64,000 bases of DNA, taken from assembly GCA_963717515.1 (NCBI GenBank), contig OY970338.1:1550001-1614000 (forward strand). Direction: 5' to 3'. The DNA is from CAYXZQ01 sp963717515. GTDB lineage: Archaea; Nanobdellota; Nanobdellia; Woesearchaeales; DSVV01. Shown piece after piece: positions 34,998 through 42,996 of this stretch (positions within the stretch are counted from its first letter, which is position 1; each line of letters starts with the position of its first letter). The notes under the pieces were generated by a model, which did not search any database, was not told the origin of the DNA, and saw only the letters and a program-made list of their open reading frames with translations. The position numbers and the translations under genes were made by a program.

Positions 34998-37900
34998 ATG
35001 ACTATTAGTATACCAGAGCCACTTATTGAGAAAATAAAAAAAGGACGGGCTTCTCTTTTCTTAGGAGCTGGTGCTTCTGAAGGTTCAGGATTTCCTGGAA
35101 GTAAACAACTTACTAAATATTTAATTAGCAAAGCAGGTGAGCCAATAAAAAAAGAGCTGGTTGAAAAATCTCTTTCTGAAGTAGTTGATATTTTAAATGA
35201 AACACCGGGATATGGTAATGGTTGGGTGAGGGAAAAAATTATATCCCTATTCATGGAATCTCAAAAGTCTGTGAATTCTTCAAGCAAGCCCCATAATGCA
35301 ATGACTAAAGTAAAATGGAGAACGATTTACACTACAAATTTTGATTGCTTAATTGAACAAGCCTATATGAATAATTCTCAATCAGTTCAACAATTTTTAC
35401 CAGTCTATCATCCAGATTTAAAATTAAAATCTCATGAATCAGAAAGAGTTAGGATTATTAAGTTGCACGGTTCTATTGATGAGGCAGCTAGAAATTCTCA
35501 TCATAGCTTGATATGTACATTTAATGAGATGCAAGAAGCATCAAGAAGGAATGCATTATTCTACGAAATCCTTAGGGACGATGCAGTAACTGGACCATTA
35601 ATCTTCGTTGGATTTAGTTTTAGATATCCTGGAACAAGTTTATATGGGACTTCTACAGAGTTAGAATTACTACAGCAGATTTTAGTGCAAATGGGTCCTA
35701 GTGCGGAATGGCATTATTGTATAATTCCTAAAAAAGAATCGAATGGGGATTATGATAGGTTAGTTGATAAGCTAAAAAGTAAAAAGATTCTAGTGATAAA
35801 TGCAACTTTTGAGGAATTTATTGATTCAGTTATAGATAAGCTAAAGGAAGATAATCAATCTCCAAAAAGGATAGAATCAATTACTGTTCCTGTTAAAGAT
35901 AAGACGATTACAATTAGGAGGGGTGAATTATTAAAAGATAAACGACACTTTACGATTTTAAATAATGAAATGTTCAAAGGAGAACCCCCTAGTGTTAGAG
36001 ATTCTATTAATGGTCTTGATAATTGGTTAAGTTTCTACAATAATCATCTTTTAGAAAGGGATTGCAAGATAGATTTCATTAATAAGATTGAGAATAATTT
36101 GAAATCTAAAGATCCAACTATTACAATTATCTCTGCACCTTTAGGGTGGGGTAAATCATTTCTTCTTAAGGATATTGGTGTTGAATTTTTTAAGAAAGGA
36201 ATACCTGTGATTTGGTTGAATCCATTCAGTAATATAGAGATTCCACAAGTAGATTCTTCTGAACCAATAATATTAGGTAGGTGGGATAATGAAAGATTAA
36301 TATCTTTGATTATGTCTATAAATAACCAAAGTGAAAATAAAGTAGGTCCAATATTAATTGCTGATGAATGTAGTGAAAGAAGTGAAGATGTATTTTATTT
36401 ATATAATGCATTACGCCAAAAAAATCTAAAATGTAGTTTAATTTTCTCTACTGATGAACCTTATGACTCACTCAGAGAAGAATATCCTCTACCTACAAAG
36501 GCTGAACTATATAATCCCCCTCAAAGTAGTTCTCAGAAAGAAATTCTAAATTTAATAGATTTCTGTTTTGAAAATGAAATAATAAGTAAAAACGAATTAC
36601 CTAAGAGAGATTATATCCTAAGTAGAATAAGGCAAGATGAAGCAGATACACTTTTGATATTTGCACTCCAGGTTATTTATGACAAAGAACATAGACCCTT
36701 TAGTGAAATAGTAAGGAATTATTTATCTGAATTGGAGAATGAAAATCAAAGGAATTTGGTATTTGCAACATCAACCCTTAATAGGTTCGGAAGTCTTTTT
36801 GGGCCTAGATTATATACCTTAACGAAGATTTTTTATGAAATTCCAATGGATACCCTTATTGATAATTATAATGAATGCTTAAATAAGAGGATTTTAATTG
36901 AGAGTGAAGAAGAGGATGAACCCTGTGTATTTACTAGACATCCTCTTATTGCAGATAAATATCTAGAAATTGGTAAAAATAAGAAATTACAAAATCAGTG
37001 GTTTATAAGAATTATAGGGAATATGGGCCCTAATCTAAGAGATATCGAGATTATAAGAAAATTATCACGAAAAATAAACTCAGGGCATGGGGTCAATTTG
37101 GATTCCGAAATGATAAAGACTTTTTTTGAAACCGCGTTGAAAACTACTAATTATGATTGGGTTATTTGTCAGCAATATTCTAAATTTCTTTTAAATCAGG
37201 AGGATCCCCCAAAAGCTTTAGAAATAATCAATATAGCCATAAAGAATAACCCAAAACATCTTCCATTATATCATTCTAGAGGGAACATAAGGAAGAAATG
37301 GGGAGAAAGATTACATTTTAAAGATAAGGAGAAATCTATTGAACAATTTAGACTCGCAGCAGAAGATTTCTCTAACTATAGACTTCAAGCTCAACCTAAT
37401 GAATATGGATTTGTTACTGAATTAGATATGTTGATATTTAGAATTAATCATGAGACCGACCCACAAAAGATTATTGATTATAAAGTTGAAGGCAGGCTTT
37501 TATATGAGCAAGGACTTACTATGATAACCTCCATTGATTTAAATTACTTAATGAATAATAAATATAAATCTATTTTTTCTCCTACCGAAGAAATATTAAA
37601 TGAGTTCTGCGCTAAGATTGAATCTGCTCTTGCAGATGGAACACCTTCAGTGTTTTCTATTTCTTTTTACGCAAAAAGAAATTACAATTTAGACCATAAT
37701 AATTATAACCAAATAATAAAGAAAGTTGAGGATTATCAAAAAAAAATGGGCCAGAGTGTTTTGCTACTTGTTACAGAAGCAGAACTTCATAGCAAAGAAA
37801 GTAATTTCATTGATGCGTCTAGATGTCTAGATTCTGCAAAAAGGATATTAGACACAGCTGAGAAGAAAGAATTAAAAAGACAATTATTCTATTGGGAATT

Positions 37901-38303
37901 GATTGTTTCATTTATCCTTAAGGATTATAAAAGAACTCAGAAAGCCCAAGAAATTCTTTATGAGTTGAGTTATATTGTAAAACAGAACCTCCCAAGAGGG
38001 AATATTTGGAAATCCGATTCAAGAGATATTGATATTTCAAAAAGAACATTGCGTAAACACGGAGTAATCTTTAAGGGAATAGTGGAGTATAAGAAAGTGG
38101 GTCGTAGTTTCATGAGTTTATCTTTAAACAACGATTCAGGAGAATCTTTTTATCTAAAATTTAATCCTAAATATTTTGGTCGTGGTGATTTCAGAGTGGG
38201 TGATGAGATTGATTTTGTTATTTCAATACTTCCACATAGATTAAGAGCAGATAATCCTAATAATAATCACTTTTTAAATACCCCTGATAATATTTATGTT
38301 TGA
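34998..38303 (+). CDS. SIR2-STAND-repeat protein, probable antiviral NAD-depleting sensor
   Basis: The 1101-residue protein has three parts. Residues ~10-285 are a SIR2-like domain with LFLGAGASEGSGFPGS, TTNFDCLIEQ (catalytic Asn) and IIKLHGSIDE (catalytic His), so NADase activity is likely. Residues ~370-690 are a STAND-type NTPase with Walker A SAPLGWGKSFLL, a Walker B-like ILIADECSERSED, and FTRHPLIADKYL. The rest is helical repeats (TPR-like), ending in a small beta-rich module (MSLSLNNDSGESFYLKF). The layout matches SIR2-STAND defence proteins (Avs-like), which sense phage proteins and destroy NAD+. GGGGGT lies before the ATG, and a TATATATAAG box sits 30 bases earlier. It is A/T-rich and probably acquired. 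Confidence 0.85.
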   Translation: MTISIPEPLIEKIKKGRASLFLGAGASEGSGFPGSKQLTKYLISKAGEPIKKELVEKSLSEVVDILNETPGYGNGWVREKIISLFMESQKSVNSSSKPHNAMTKVKWRTIYTTNFDCLIEQAYMNNSQSVQQFLPVYHPDLKLKSHESERVRIIKLHGSIDEAARNSHHSLICTFNEMQEASRRNALFYEILRDDAVTGPLIFVGFSFRYPGTSLYGTSTELELLQQILVQMGPSAEWHYCIIPKKESNGDYDRLVDKLKSKKILVINATFEEFIDSVIDKLKEDNQSPKRIESITVPVKDKTITIRRGELLKDKRHFTILNNEMFKGEPPSVRDSINGLDNWLSFYNNHLLERDCKIDFINKIENNLKSKDPTITIISAPLGWGKSFLLKDIGVEFFKKGIPVIWLNPFSNIEIPQVDSSEPIILGRWDNERLISLIMSINNQSENKVGPILIADECSERSEDVFYLYNALRQKNLKCSLIFSTDEPYDSLREEYPLPTKAELYNPPQSSSQKEILNLIDFCFENEIISKNELPKRDYILSRIRQDEADTLLIFALQVIYDKEHRPFSEIVRNYLSELENENQRNLVFATSTLNRFGSLFGPRLYTLTKIFYEIPMDTLIDNYNECLNKRILIESEEEDEPCVFTRHPLIADKYLEIGKNKKLQNQWFIRIIGNMGPNLRDIEIIRKLSRKINSGHGVNLDSEMIKTFFETALKTTNYDWVICQQYSKFLLNQEDPPKALEIINIAIKNNPKHLPLYHSRGNIRKKWGERLHFKDKEKSIEQFRLAAEDFSNYRLQAQPNEYGFVTELDMLIFRINHETDPQKIIDYKVEGRLLYEQGLTMITSIDLNYLMNNKYKSIFSPTEEILNEFCAKIESALADGTPSVFSISFYAKRNYNLDHNNYNQIIKKVEDYQKKMGQSVLLLVTEAELHSKESNFIDASRCLDSAKRILDTAEKKELKRQLFYWELIVSFILKDYKRTQKAQEILYELSYIVKQNLPRGNIWKSDSRDIDISKRTLRKHGVIFKGIVEYKKVGRSFMSLSLNNDSGESFYLKFNPKYFGRGDFRVGDEIDFVISILPHRLRADNPNNNHFLNTPDNIYV

Positions 38304-38329
38304 GTTTTTTCCCCTCTTTTTGTCATCTT

Positions 38330-38430
38330 AGAAAAAAATATTTGGGTGAAGCGAAGCGTAACCGTTTAATCTTTGATTAAGCGCAGAATTTTTTTCTTGT
38401 GCCTCTTTGTCTTCTTTTCCCGACGGGAAA
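38330..38430. other. hairpin-rich noncoding region after the SIR2-STAND gene
   Basis: A perfect 10-base stem (AGAAAAAAAT with ATTTTTTTCT, 38330-38339 and 38388-38397) encloses a 9-pair hairpin CGTTTAATC-TTT-GATTAAGCG. A separate hairpin TTTCCC-GAC-GGGAAA lies at 38416-38430. The T-rich TTTTTTCCCCTCTTTTT just before it is a likely terminator of the defence gene. The elements may be termination or RNA-processing structures, or remnants of the island boundary. Confidence 0.45.
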
Positions 38431-38543
38431 TATTATAAATAATGTAGCTACTCCAAAGTTGTTAACACAAATTTAACGAAGTTTTCTCGATAAACCACTA
38501 TAAATAACTACTTTTTTAAACAAATTCTTATCTCTGAGACAGT

Positions 38544-40649
38544 ATGTGCGGTATTATCGGCGTGTTCAATCAGAAGGATTCGGTCGGTCAGGTTAAGGAG
38601 GGTCTTGTTCAGATGCGGAACCGGGGGAGGGATGGCTATGGTATAGCGAGTGAAAGAGAAACCACACACAATAAAGATATCAAAAAACTCAAAATCAAAC
38701 CTTCCAAAAACGCCATCGGTCACGCTCTCCATGCAATCGTGGGCCACGTTGCCCAACCCATTGAAAACAAAGGCAAAATAGTCGCCAATTGCGAGATCTA
38801 CAATTGGGAGGAGTTGAATTCTAAGTATGGTCTGGGGGCTGAGAATGATGCTGATATGGTTCTCAGGTTGATTGATAAGAAAGGGGTTGGGAAGATAAAG
38901 GAAATCCTGGATGAGCTGGATGGGGATTATGCATTCTGTTACTGGAAGGGGGATGAGGTTGTGTTGGCCCGGGACCTCATCGGGGTTAAGCCATTGTTCT
39001 ATACTGAGGATGGCGGATTCTCGTTTGCGTCAGAGAAGAAAGTCTTGAAAAGTCTTGGGAAGAAATATGTGTTCGAGCTGAATCCGAGGAAGATACTTGT
39101 CTATGACTTGAAGAAAAAGGCAGTGAAAGATATCCAGAGGGAGTTCTTCAGCATCGCTGAGACAAAGGATTCCTATGAAGCAATAAAGGAAAAGACAAAG
39201 GAGCTGTTGATTGAATCAATAAGAAAACGTATCCCAAAAAAGAAGCTGGGAATACTCTTCTCAGGTGGTGTGGATTCATCAACACTGGCCCTCATCTGCA
39301 AGCAATTAGGTGCTGATGTGACCTTGTACACAGCAGCATTAGAAGAAGAATCAATGAGCCAGGCTGAGGATCTCAAATATGCCCAAGCAGCAGCGAAGAG
39401 TTTAGGACTCAAATTAAGAGTAAACAAGATAAAACTAAAAGACATCCCGCCCTACCTGGAAAAAGCCCTCCCGATAATCGAAGACTCAAATGTCACAAAA
39501 GCAGGCGTAGCCCTGACATTCTTCCCTGCCTGCGAGCTTGCAAAGAAAGACGGCTGCAAGGTCATCCTATCAGGACTCGGCTCTGAGGAGATCTTCGCAG
39601 GCTATCAACGCCACAAGCGAGCCTTAGACATCAACAAGGAATGCGTGTCAGGCCTGATAAAGCTCTACGAAAGGGACACTTACAGGGATGACACAGTGAC
39701 AATGGCCAATAAGTTAGAATTAAGAGTCCCCTTCCTAGACAAGAACCTCATAAACTATGCACTATCTATCCCGGAAAGATACAAGATAAACGAGAAAGGC
39801 GAGAAAGTCATACTCAGAGAGATTGCAGAAGAACTATCACTGAAAAAAGAGTTCGCCTGGAGAAAGAAGCAGGCTGCGCAGTACGGGAGCAAGATGGACA
39901 GGGCGATAAAGAAACTGGCCAAAAAAGGCCTGAAATCAGCCTATCTCAAAAAATATTACCCAGAACCCAATCTCAACCTGGCAGCACTCATCTCAGGAGG
40001 CAAAGACAGCCTGTACGCAATGTATGTGATGCTCAGGCAGAATTACCATATAACAGACCTCATCTCCATAAAGAGCGAGAACCCTGACTCGTACATGTTC
40101 CACACCCCTGCAATCGACTTAGTCAAATTACAATCAGAATCACTAAACATCCCCTTAATAAGCCAAAAGACAAAAGGAGAGAAAGAAGATGAATTAAAAG
40201 ACCTGAAAATCGCCATAAGAAAAGCGAAAAACATTGACGGAGTCATAACAGGGGCCCTCTATTCCACATACCAGAGAGACAGGATAGAGAAGATATGTGA
40301 ACAATTAGGCCTCAAGCTCTTCTCGCCACTCTGGCACATCGACCAGGAGACAGAGATGAGAGAGATATTAAAGAACAAATTCAACATCATATTCACAGCA
40401 ACAGCAGCAGAAGGGCTAAATTCAACCTGGCTTGGAAGAACGATAAAAGAAGAAGACATAGACAAGTTAAAAAAAATCAATCAAAAAATAGGCCTCAACA
40501 TCGCCGGAGAAGGGGGAGAGTTCGAGAGCCTTGTCCTTGACATGCCCATGTATAAGAAAAAGATAAGCATAAAAAAAGCAAAGATTAATATGGAGAATGA
40601 GCATACCGGAAGGTACGAGATAGAAAAAGCGATTCTTGAGAGAAAATGA
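38544..40649 (+). CDS. asparagine synthase-like / diphthine-ammonia ligase fusion
   Basis: The 701-residue protein joins two ATP-pyrophosphatase enzymes. Residues 1-170 are a class II glutaminase starting MCGIIGVFN (Cys2 nucleophile), and ~200-440 an asparagine-synthase domain with LFSGGVDSSTLAL. Residues ~475-701 are a Dph6-like domain with LISGGKDSLYAMYVM, VITGALYSTYQRDRIE and GLNIAGEGGEFESLVLD. Dph6 uses ATP and ammonia to turn diphthine into diphthamide on elongation factor 2. The fused glutaminase could supply the ammonia. It is preceded by a CTATAAATAAC box. Confidence 0.85.
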   Translation: MCGIIGVFNQKDSVGQVKEGLVQMRNRGRDGYGIASERETTHNKDIKKLKIKPSKNAIGHALHAIVGHVAQPIENKGKIVANCEIYNWEELNSKYGLGAENDADMVLRLIDKKGVGKIKEILDELDGDYAFCYWKGDEVVLARDLIGVKPLFYTEDGGFSFASEKKVLKSLGKKYVFELNPRKILVYDLKKKAVKDIQREFFSIAETKDSYEAIKEKTKELLIESIRKRIPKKKLGILFSGGVDSSTLALICKQLGADVTLYTAALEEESMSQAEDLKYAQAAAKSLGLKLRVNKIKLKDIPPYLEKALPIIEDSNVTKAGVALTFFPACELAKKDGCKVILSGLGSEEIFAGYQRHKRALDINKECVSGLIKLYERDTYRDDTVTMANKLELRVPFLDKNLINYALSIPERYKINEKGEKVILREIAEELSLKKEFAWRKKQAAQYGSKMDRAIKKLAKKGLKSAYLKKYYPEPNLNLAALISGGKDSLYAMYVMLRQNYHITDLISIKSENPDSYMFHTPAIDLVKLQSESLNIPLISQKTKGEKEDELKDLKIAIRKAKNIDGVITGALYSTYQRDRIEKICEQLGLKLFSPLWHIDQETEMREILKNKFNIIFTATAAEGLNSTWLGRTIKEEDIDKLKKINQKIGLNIAGEGGEFESLVLDMPMYKKKISIKKAKINMENEHTGRYEIEKAILERK

Positions 40650-40768
40650 AAAACAAAAAGAAAAAATCAGACCTGATGGACGAGCTGGACGACATCCTGG
40701 AGACAGACGAGGACAGCGACCTCCCTGTGCATGAGAAGTTCACGAAGGAGAAGAAGTTCCAGAAATGA
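40646..40768 (+). CDS. small acidic/basic protein, 40 residues
   Basis: The short gene overlaps the AsnB-Dph6 stop (ATGA). It encodes a 40-residue peptide with a lysine-rich start, an acidic middle (DELDDILETDEDSD) and a basic end (EKFTKEKKFQK). No family is recognised. The main reason to believe it is that its 3' half recurs, almost unchanged, twice further downstream among the toxin-antitoxin genes. Confidence 0.55.
   Translation: MKNKKKKSDLMDELDDILETDEDSDLPVHEKFTKEKKFQK
40710..40768 (+). repeat. gene-tail repeat, original copy
   Basis: The last 59 bases of the 40-residue gene are 55/59 identical to 42040-42098. An 18-base part (AAGAAGTTCCAGAAATGA) recurs with one change at 41249-41266. 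Each copy lies just before or after a toxin-antitoxin module. Confidence 0.75.
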
Positions 40769-40820
40769 TTATACAATAAAACAGCAGATTTAAATATCAG
40801 TACATGCTATAAATGCCAAA

Positions 40821-41021
40821 ATGGAATTGACAGTCGTTCTGGAGCCGCAGGAGGAAGGGGGATTCACTGCTTACGTGCCTTCTCTTCGGGGCTGTATCTC
40901 GGAAGGGGACACAAGAGAAGAAGCCATAAAGAATATCAGGGAAGCAATCGAGCTGTATCTGGAGCCGGACACGAATGACCTGATAGAATATTCAGGTGAA
41001 CAGGTCAAGGTCGCTATATGA
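40821..41021 (+). CDS. hicB: HicB-family antitoxin
   Basis: The 66-residue protein is a HicB partial RNase H-fold antitoxin: MELTVVLEPQEEGGFTAYVP, GCISEGDTREEAIKNIREAI. It lacks the C-terminal DNA-binding domain of long HicB proteins. A HicA-like gene follows immediately. ATTTAAATATC lies about 27 bases upstream. Confidence 0.85.
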   Translation: MELTVVLEPQEEGGFTAYVPSLRGCISEGDTREEAIKNIREAIELYLEPDTNDLIEYSGEQVKVAI

Positions 41022-41036
41022 TGAAGCTGCCTGTCG

Positions 41037-41237
41037 TTGGAAGTCATCAAAAGGCTCAAAAAACTGGGTTTTATCGCAGTCAGACAGAAGGGTTCTCACG
41101 TACGTCTTGAAAAATTTGACGGCGAAAAGACCATAAAATTGACAGTGCCGCTTCATCCTTCGCTGAAGAAAGGGACCTTGTCAAGGATCATCAAGGATGC
41201 AGGAATATCGCCTCAGAGGTTCAACAAGCTTCGATGA
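41037..41237 (+). CDS. hicA: HicA-like toxin with disrupted 5' end
   Basis: The 66-residue reading has the HicA double-stranded RNA-binding-like fold: VIKRLKKLGFIAVRQKGSHV with the catalytic His, then KLTVPLHPSLKKGTLSRII. The only start in this frame is TTG. The expected N-terminus (ATG AAG CTG CCT GTC GTT, MKLPVV) is present at 41021 but in another frame, because about eight bases that would encode S-G-K appear to be missing. The toxin may be inactive, or start at the TTG and lack about ten residues. Confidence 0.7.
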   Translation: MEVIKRLKKLGFIAVRQKGSHVRLEKFDGEKTIKLTVPLHPSLKKGTLSRIIKDAGISPQRFNKLR

Positions 41238-41248
41238 CCTGAATCGGG

Positions 41249-41266
41249 AAGAAGTTCCGGAAATGA
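41249..41266 (+). repeat. gene-tail repeat, short copy
   Basis: Eighteen bases after the HicA stop repeat the end of the 40-residue gene with a single change. This is the smallest of the three copies. Confidence 0.6.
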
Positions 41267-41307
41267 CGCAGCTAACACTTAATTAACATAGACAAACCGA
41301 AAATAAT

Positions 41308-41331
41308 ATAAGTAAGATATGGTTTACTTAT
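41308..41331. promoter_or_regulatory. inverted-repeat operator of the AbrB/PIN module
   Basis: ATAAGTAA and TTACTTAT form a perfect 8-base inverted repeat with an eight-base spacer. The left arm overlaps the TATA-like AATAATATAAG of the AbrB gene. A bound dimer would block the promoter, which fits autorepression by the AbrB-like antitoxin. Confidence 0.6.
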
Positions 41332-41348
41332 CCTACAGGTGATGCAAT

Positions 41349-41612
41349 ATGCAGGTCGAACTCACGAGGATATCGGAAAAAGGGCAGGTAGTCATACCTT
41401 CGTCGCTAAGAAAAGAGATGGGAATCAAGAAATCAGACCAGTTCATGGTGTTCGGGGAAGACGGGACAGTGATACTCAAGAAGATAGAGATTGGGGCAAT
41501 AAAGAAGACATTCGACGAGATCTCAAAGCCGCTGCAGAAGGCAGCAAAACAGGCAGGGCTTACGAGGGATGACCTGAAGAAGGCAATCAAGGATGCCAAA
41601 AAATCATCCTAG
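41349..41612 (+). CDS. AbrB/SpoVT-family antitoxin
   Basis: The 87-residue protein begins with an AbrB swapped-hairpin DNA-binding domain: VELTRISEKGQVVIPSSLRK, then FMVFGEDGTVILKK. The helical tail likely binds the PIN toxin encoded next, whose start overlaps its end by 20 bases. The operator with an 8-base inverted repeat is just upstream. Confidence 0.85.
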   Translation: MQVELTRISEKGQVVIPSSLRKEMGIKKSDQFMVFGEDGTVILKKIEIGAIKKTFDEISKPLQKAAKQAGLTRDDLKKAIKDAKKSS

Positions 41613-42021
41613 GCTTGTCCTGGACACTTCAACTATCATCTCAGCATTCTTCTGGAAAGGCAATGAATCCAGTCTATTGAAATTGATCGAGAAAGCCAGG
41701 GCATCGATGTTCCTCTCAAAAGAAATCCTGGATGAGGTGGAAGATGTCATCAACAGGCCGAAATTCAGAAAAGTGATGCTCAAAGCAGGACTTACACCTG
41801 AACAGGTTCTTGAGAAGATAATCTCAATGTCCAGGATAATATCAGGACCAAGGCTCAACATCAGGTTATGCAGGGACAGGAAAGACAATAAGTTCCTGGA
41901 ATGTGCTGTTCATGCCAGGGCTGATTTCATAATAAGCGGTGATGAAGACTTATTGTCATTGAAGCGATACAAAGGCATCCAAATTGCAAGGTCTTCTGCA
42001 ATCCTTAAGAAATTGGCGTAA
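41593..42021 (+). CDS. PIN-domain toxin
   Basis: The 142-residue protein is a PIN-domain nuclease of the type annotated as putative toxin component. It has RLVLDTSTIISAF (first Asp), EILDEVEDVI (Glu), LCRDRKDNKFLECA and ISGDEDLLSL (remaining acids). These four acids bind the metal used to cut RNA. It is the toxin partner of the AbrB-like gene. Confidence 0.88.
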   Translation: MPKNHPRLVLDTSTIISAFFWKGNESSLLKLIEKARASMFLSKEILDEVEDVINRPKFRKVMLKAGLTPEQVLEKIISMSRIISGPRLNIRLCRDRKDNKFLECAVHARADFIISGDEDLLSLKRYKGIQIARSSAILKKLA

Positions 42022-42039
42022 GTTTCACCTTGGTTCAGC

Positions 42040-42098
42040 AGGACAGCGACCTCCCTGTGCATGAGAAGTTCAAAAAGGAGAAGAAGTTCCGGAAGTGA
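42040..42098 (+). repeat. gene-tail repeat, long copy
   Basis: These 59 bases match the 3' end of the 40-residue gene (55 of 59 identical), including its stop codon. There is no intact upstream part, so it is a remnant. It lies immediately before the second HicB gene, just as the original lies before the first. Confidence 0.75.
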
Positions 42099-42141
42099 GC
42101 CCTAAAGCCTTAAATAAAAGCATTACATTACCCGCTTGAAA

Positions 42142-42342
42142 ATGGAACTGACTGTCGTCTTAGAGCCTCACGAAGAAGGGGGATACACTGCATCTGTGCC
42201 GTCCCTTCCTGGCTGCGTGTCAGAAGGGGATACAAAAGAGGAGGCGATGAACAACATCAGGGTCCTCATACAATTGTTTCTTGACCCGGACAAGGATGAA
42301 GTCCTCCTTATTCCCCTGGCAAAGCTGCCTGAGGCATCCTAG
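42142..42342 (+). CDS. hicB: second HicB-family antitoxin, without HicA
   Basis: The 66-residue protein is clearly related to the first HicB (MELTVVLEPHEEGGYTASVP; GCVSEGDTKEEAMNNIR). No HicA gene follows, so it is an orphan antitoxin, probably left after duplication of the repeat-plus-HicB unit. CCTTAAATAAAAG precedes it. Confidence 0.8.
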   Translation: MELTVVLEPHEEGGYTASVPSLPGCVSEGDTKEEAMNNIRVLIQLFLDPDKDEVLLIPLAKLPEAS

Positions 42343-42416
42343 AGACAAGAAATATTCTCAAATGTCCTAAATTCCTGCCATACTGTTTTATTAAAGATAC
42401 CTGCCTAAAGCATCCC

Positions 42417-42872
42417 ATGGCAGACAGAAACCTACCACCACCGCAATTCACGAGGAACAGGCACAATCCCCGTATAATCAGCCTCATAAGAGAGACGAAC
42501 GGGAACCTGGCATACGACAGCCAGGACAACTGGTTCTATTCAGAAAACAATGTGCTGAGGGGGCCGAGGAGGCTCGAGGCATACGGCCACCCGGCAGTGG
42601 AACTCACAAAGCCCAGCCCAATGACAGACGGTGTCACGGACATGCTCCTCATGTGGATAAAAGAAAAGAATGAATGGCTCGCTTTCCAGCACGACCACCA
42701 TTACACGACAGAGCCTTTCTGGGATGATTTCTTCTTCACAGGGCCGTTCAAATTGTCAGCCTATCACAAGGATGTACTGAAGCAGGCATACGGTGTCAAC
42801 GGTTCGTTCAATGGTGATGTCTCTGCACTCCCTCCGTCACAGCTTGAGCAGATAGCCCAGAATATCAATTAA
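42417..42872 (+). CDS. hypothetical protein, 151 residues
   Basis: Not recognised. The protein is soluble, rich in aromatic residues (DNWFYSEN, WLAFQHDHHYTTEPFWDDFF) and histidine. The context gives no clue: it lies between the toxin-antitoxin array and a tandem AsnC-type regulator. Confidence 0.55.
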   Translation: MADRNLPPPQFTRNRHNPRIISLIRETNGNLAYDSQDNWFYSENNVLRGPRRLEAYGHPAVELTKPSPMTDGVTDMLLMWIKEKNEWLAFQHDHHYTTEPFWDDFFFTGPFKLSAYHKDVLKQAYGVNGSFNGDVSALPPSQLEQIAQNIN

Positions 42873-42996
42873 ATTACCCGTAAAAATTACAAAATAATTG
42901 AAATTCAGGACAGAATATAATAGATGATTAAAAAAATTCCAGAAAATCCTATGTTCTCTCCAAAAGATTTATATATTCCTGCTGATAATATGGAAC

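Noticed and set aside
42417..42872. Relation of this protein to IscU because both contain DNWFYSE.
   Set aside because: The match is seven residues only, and no cysteine or scaffold motif is present.
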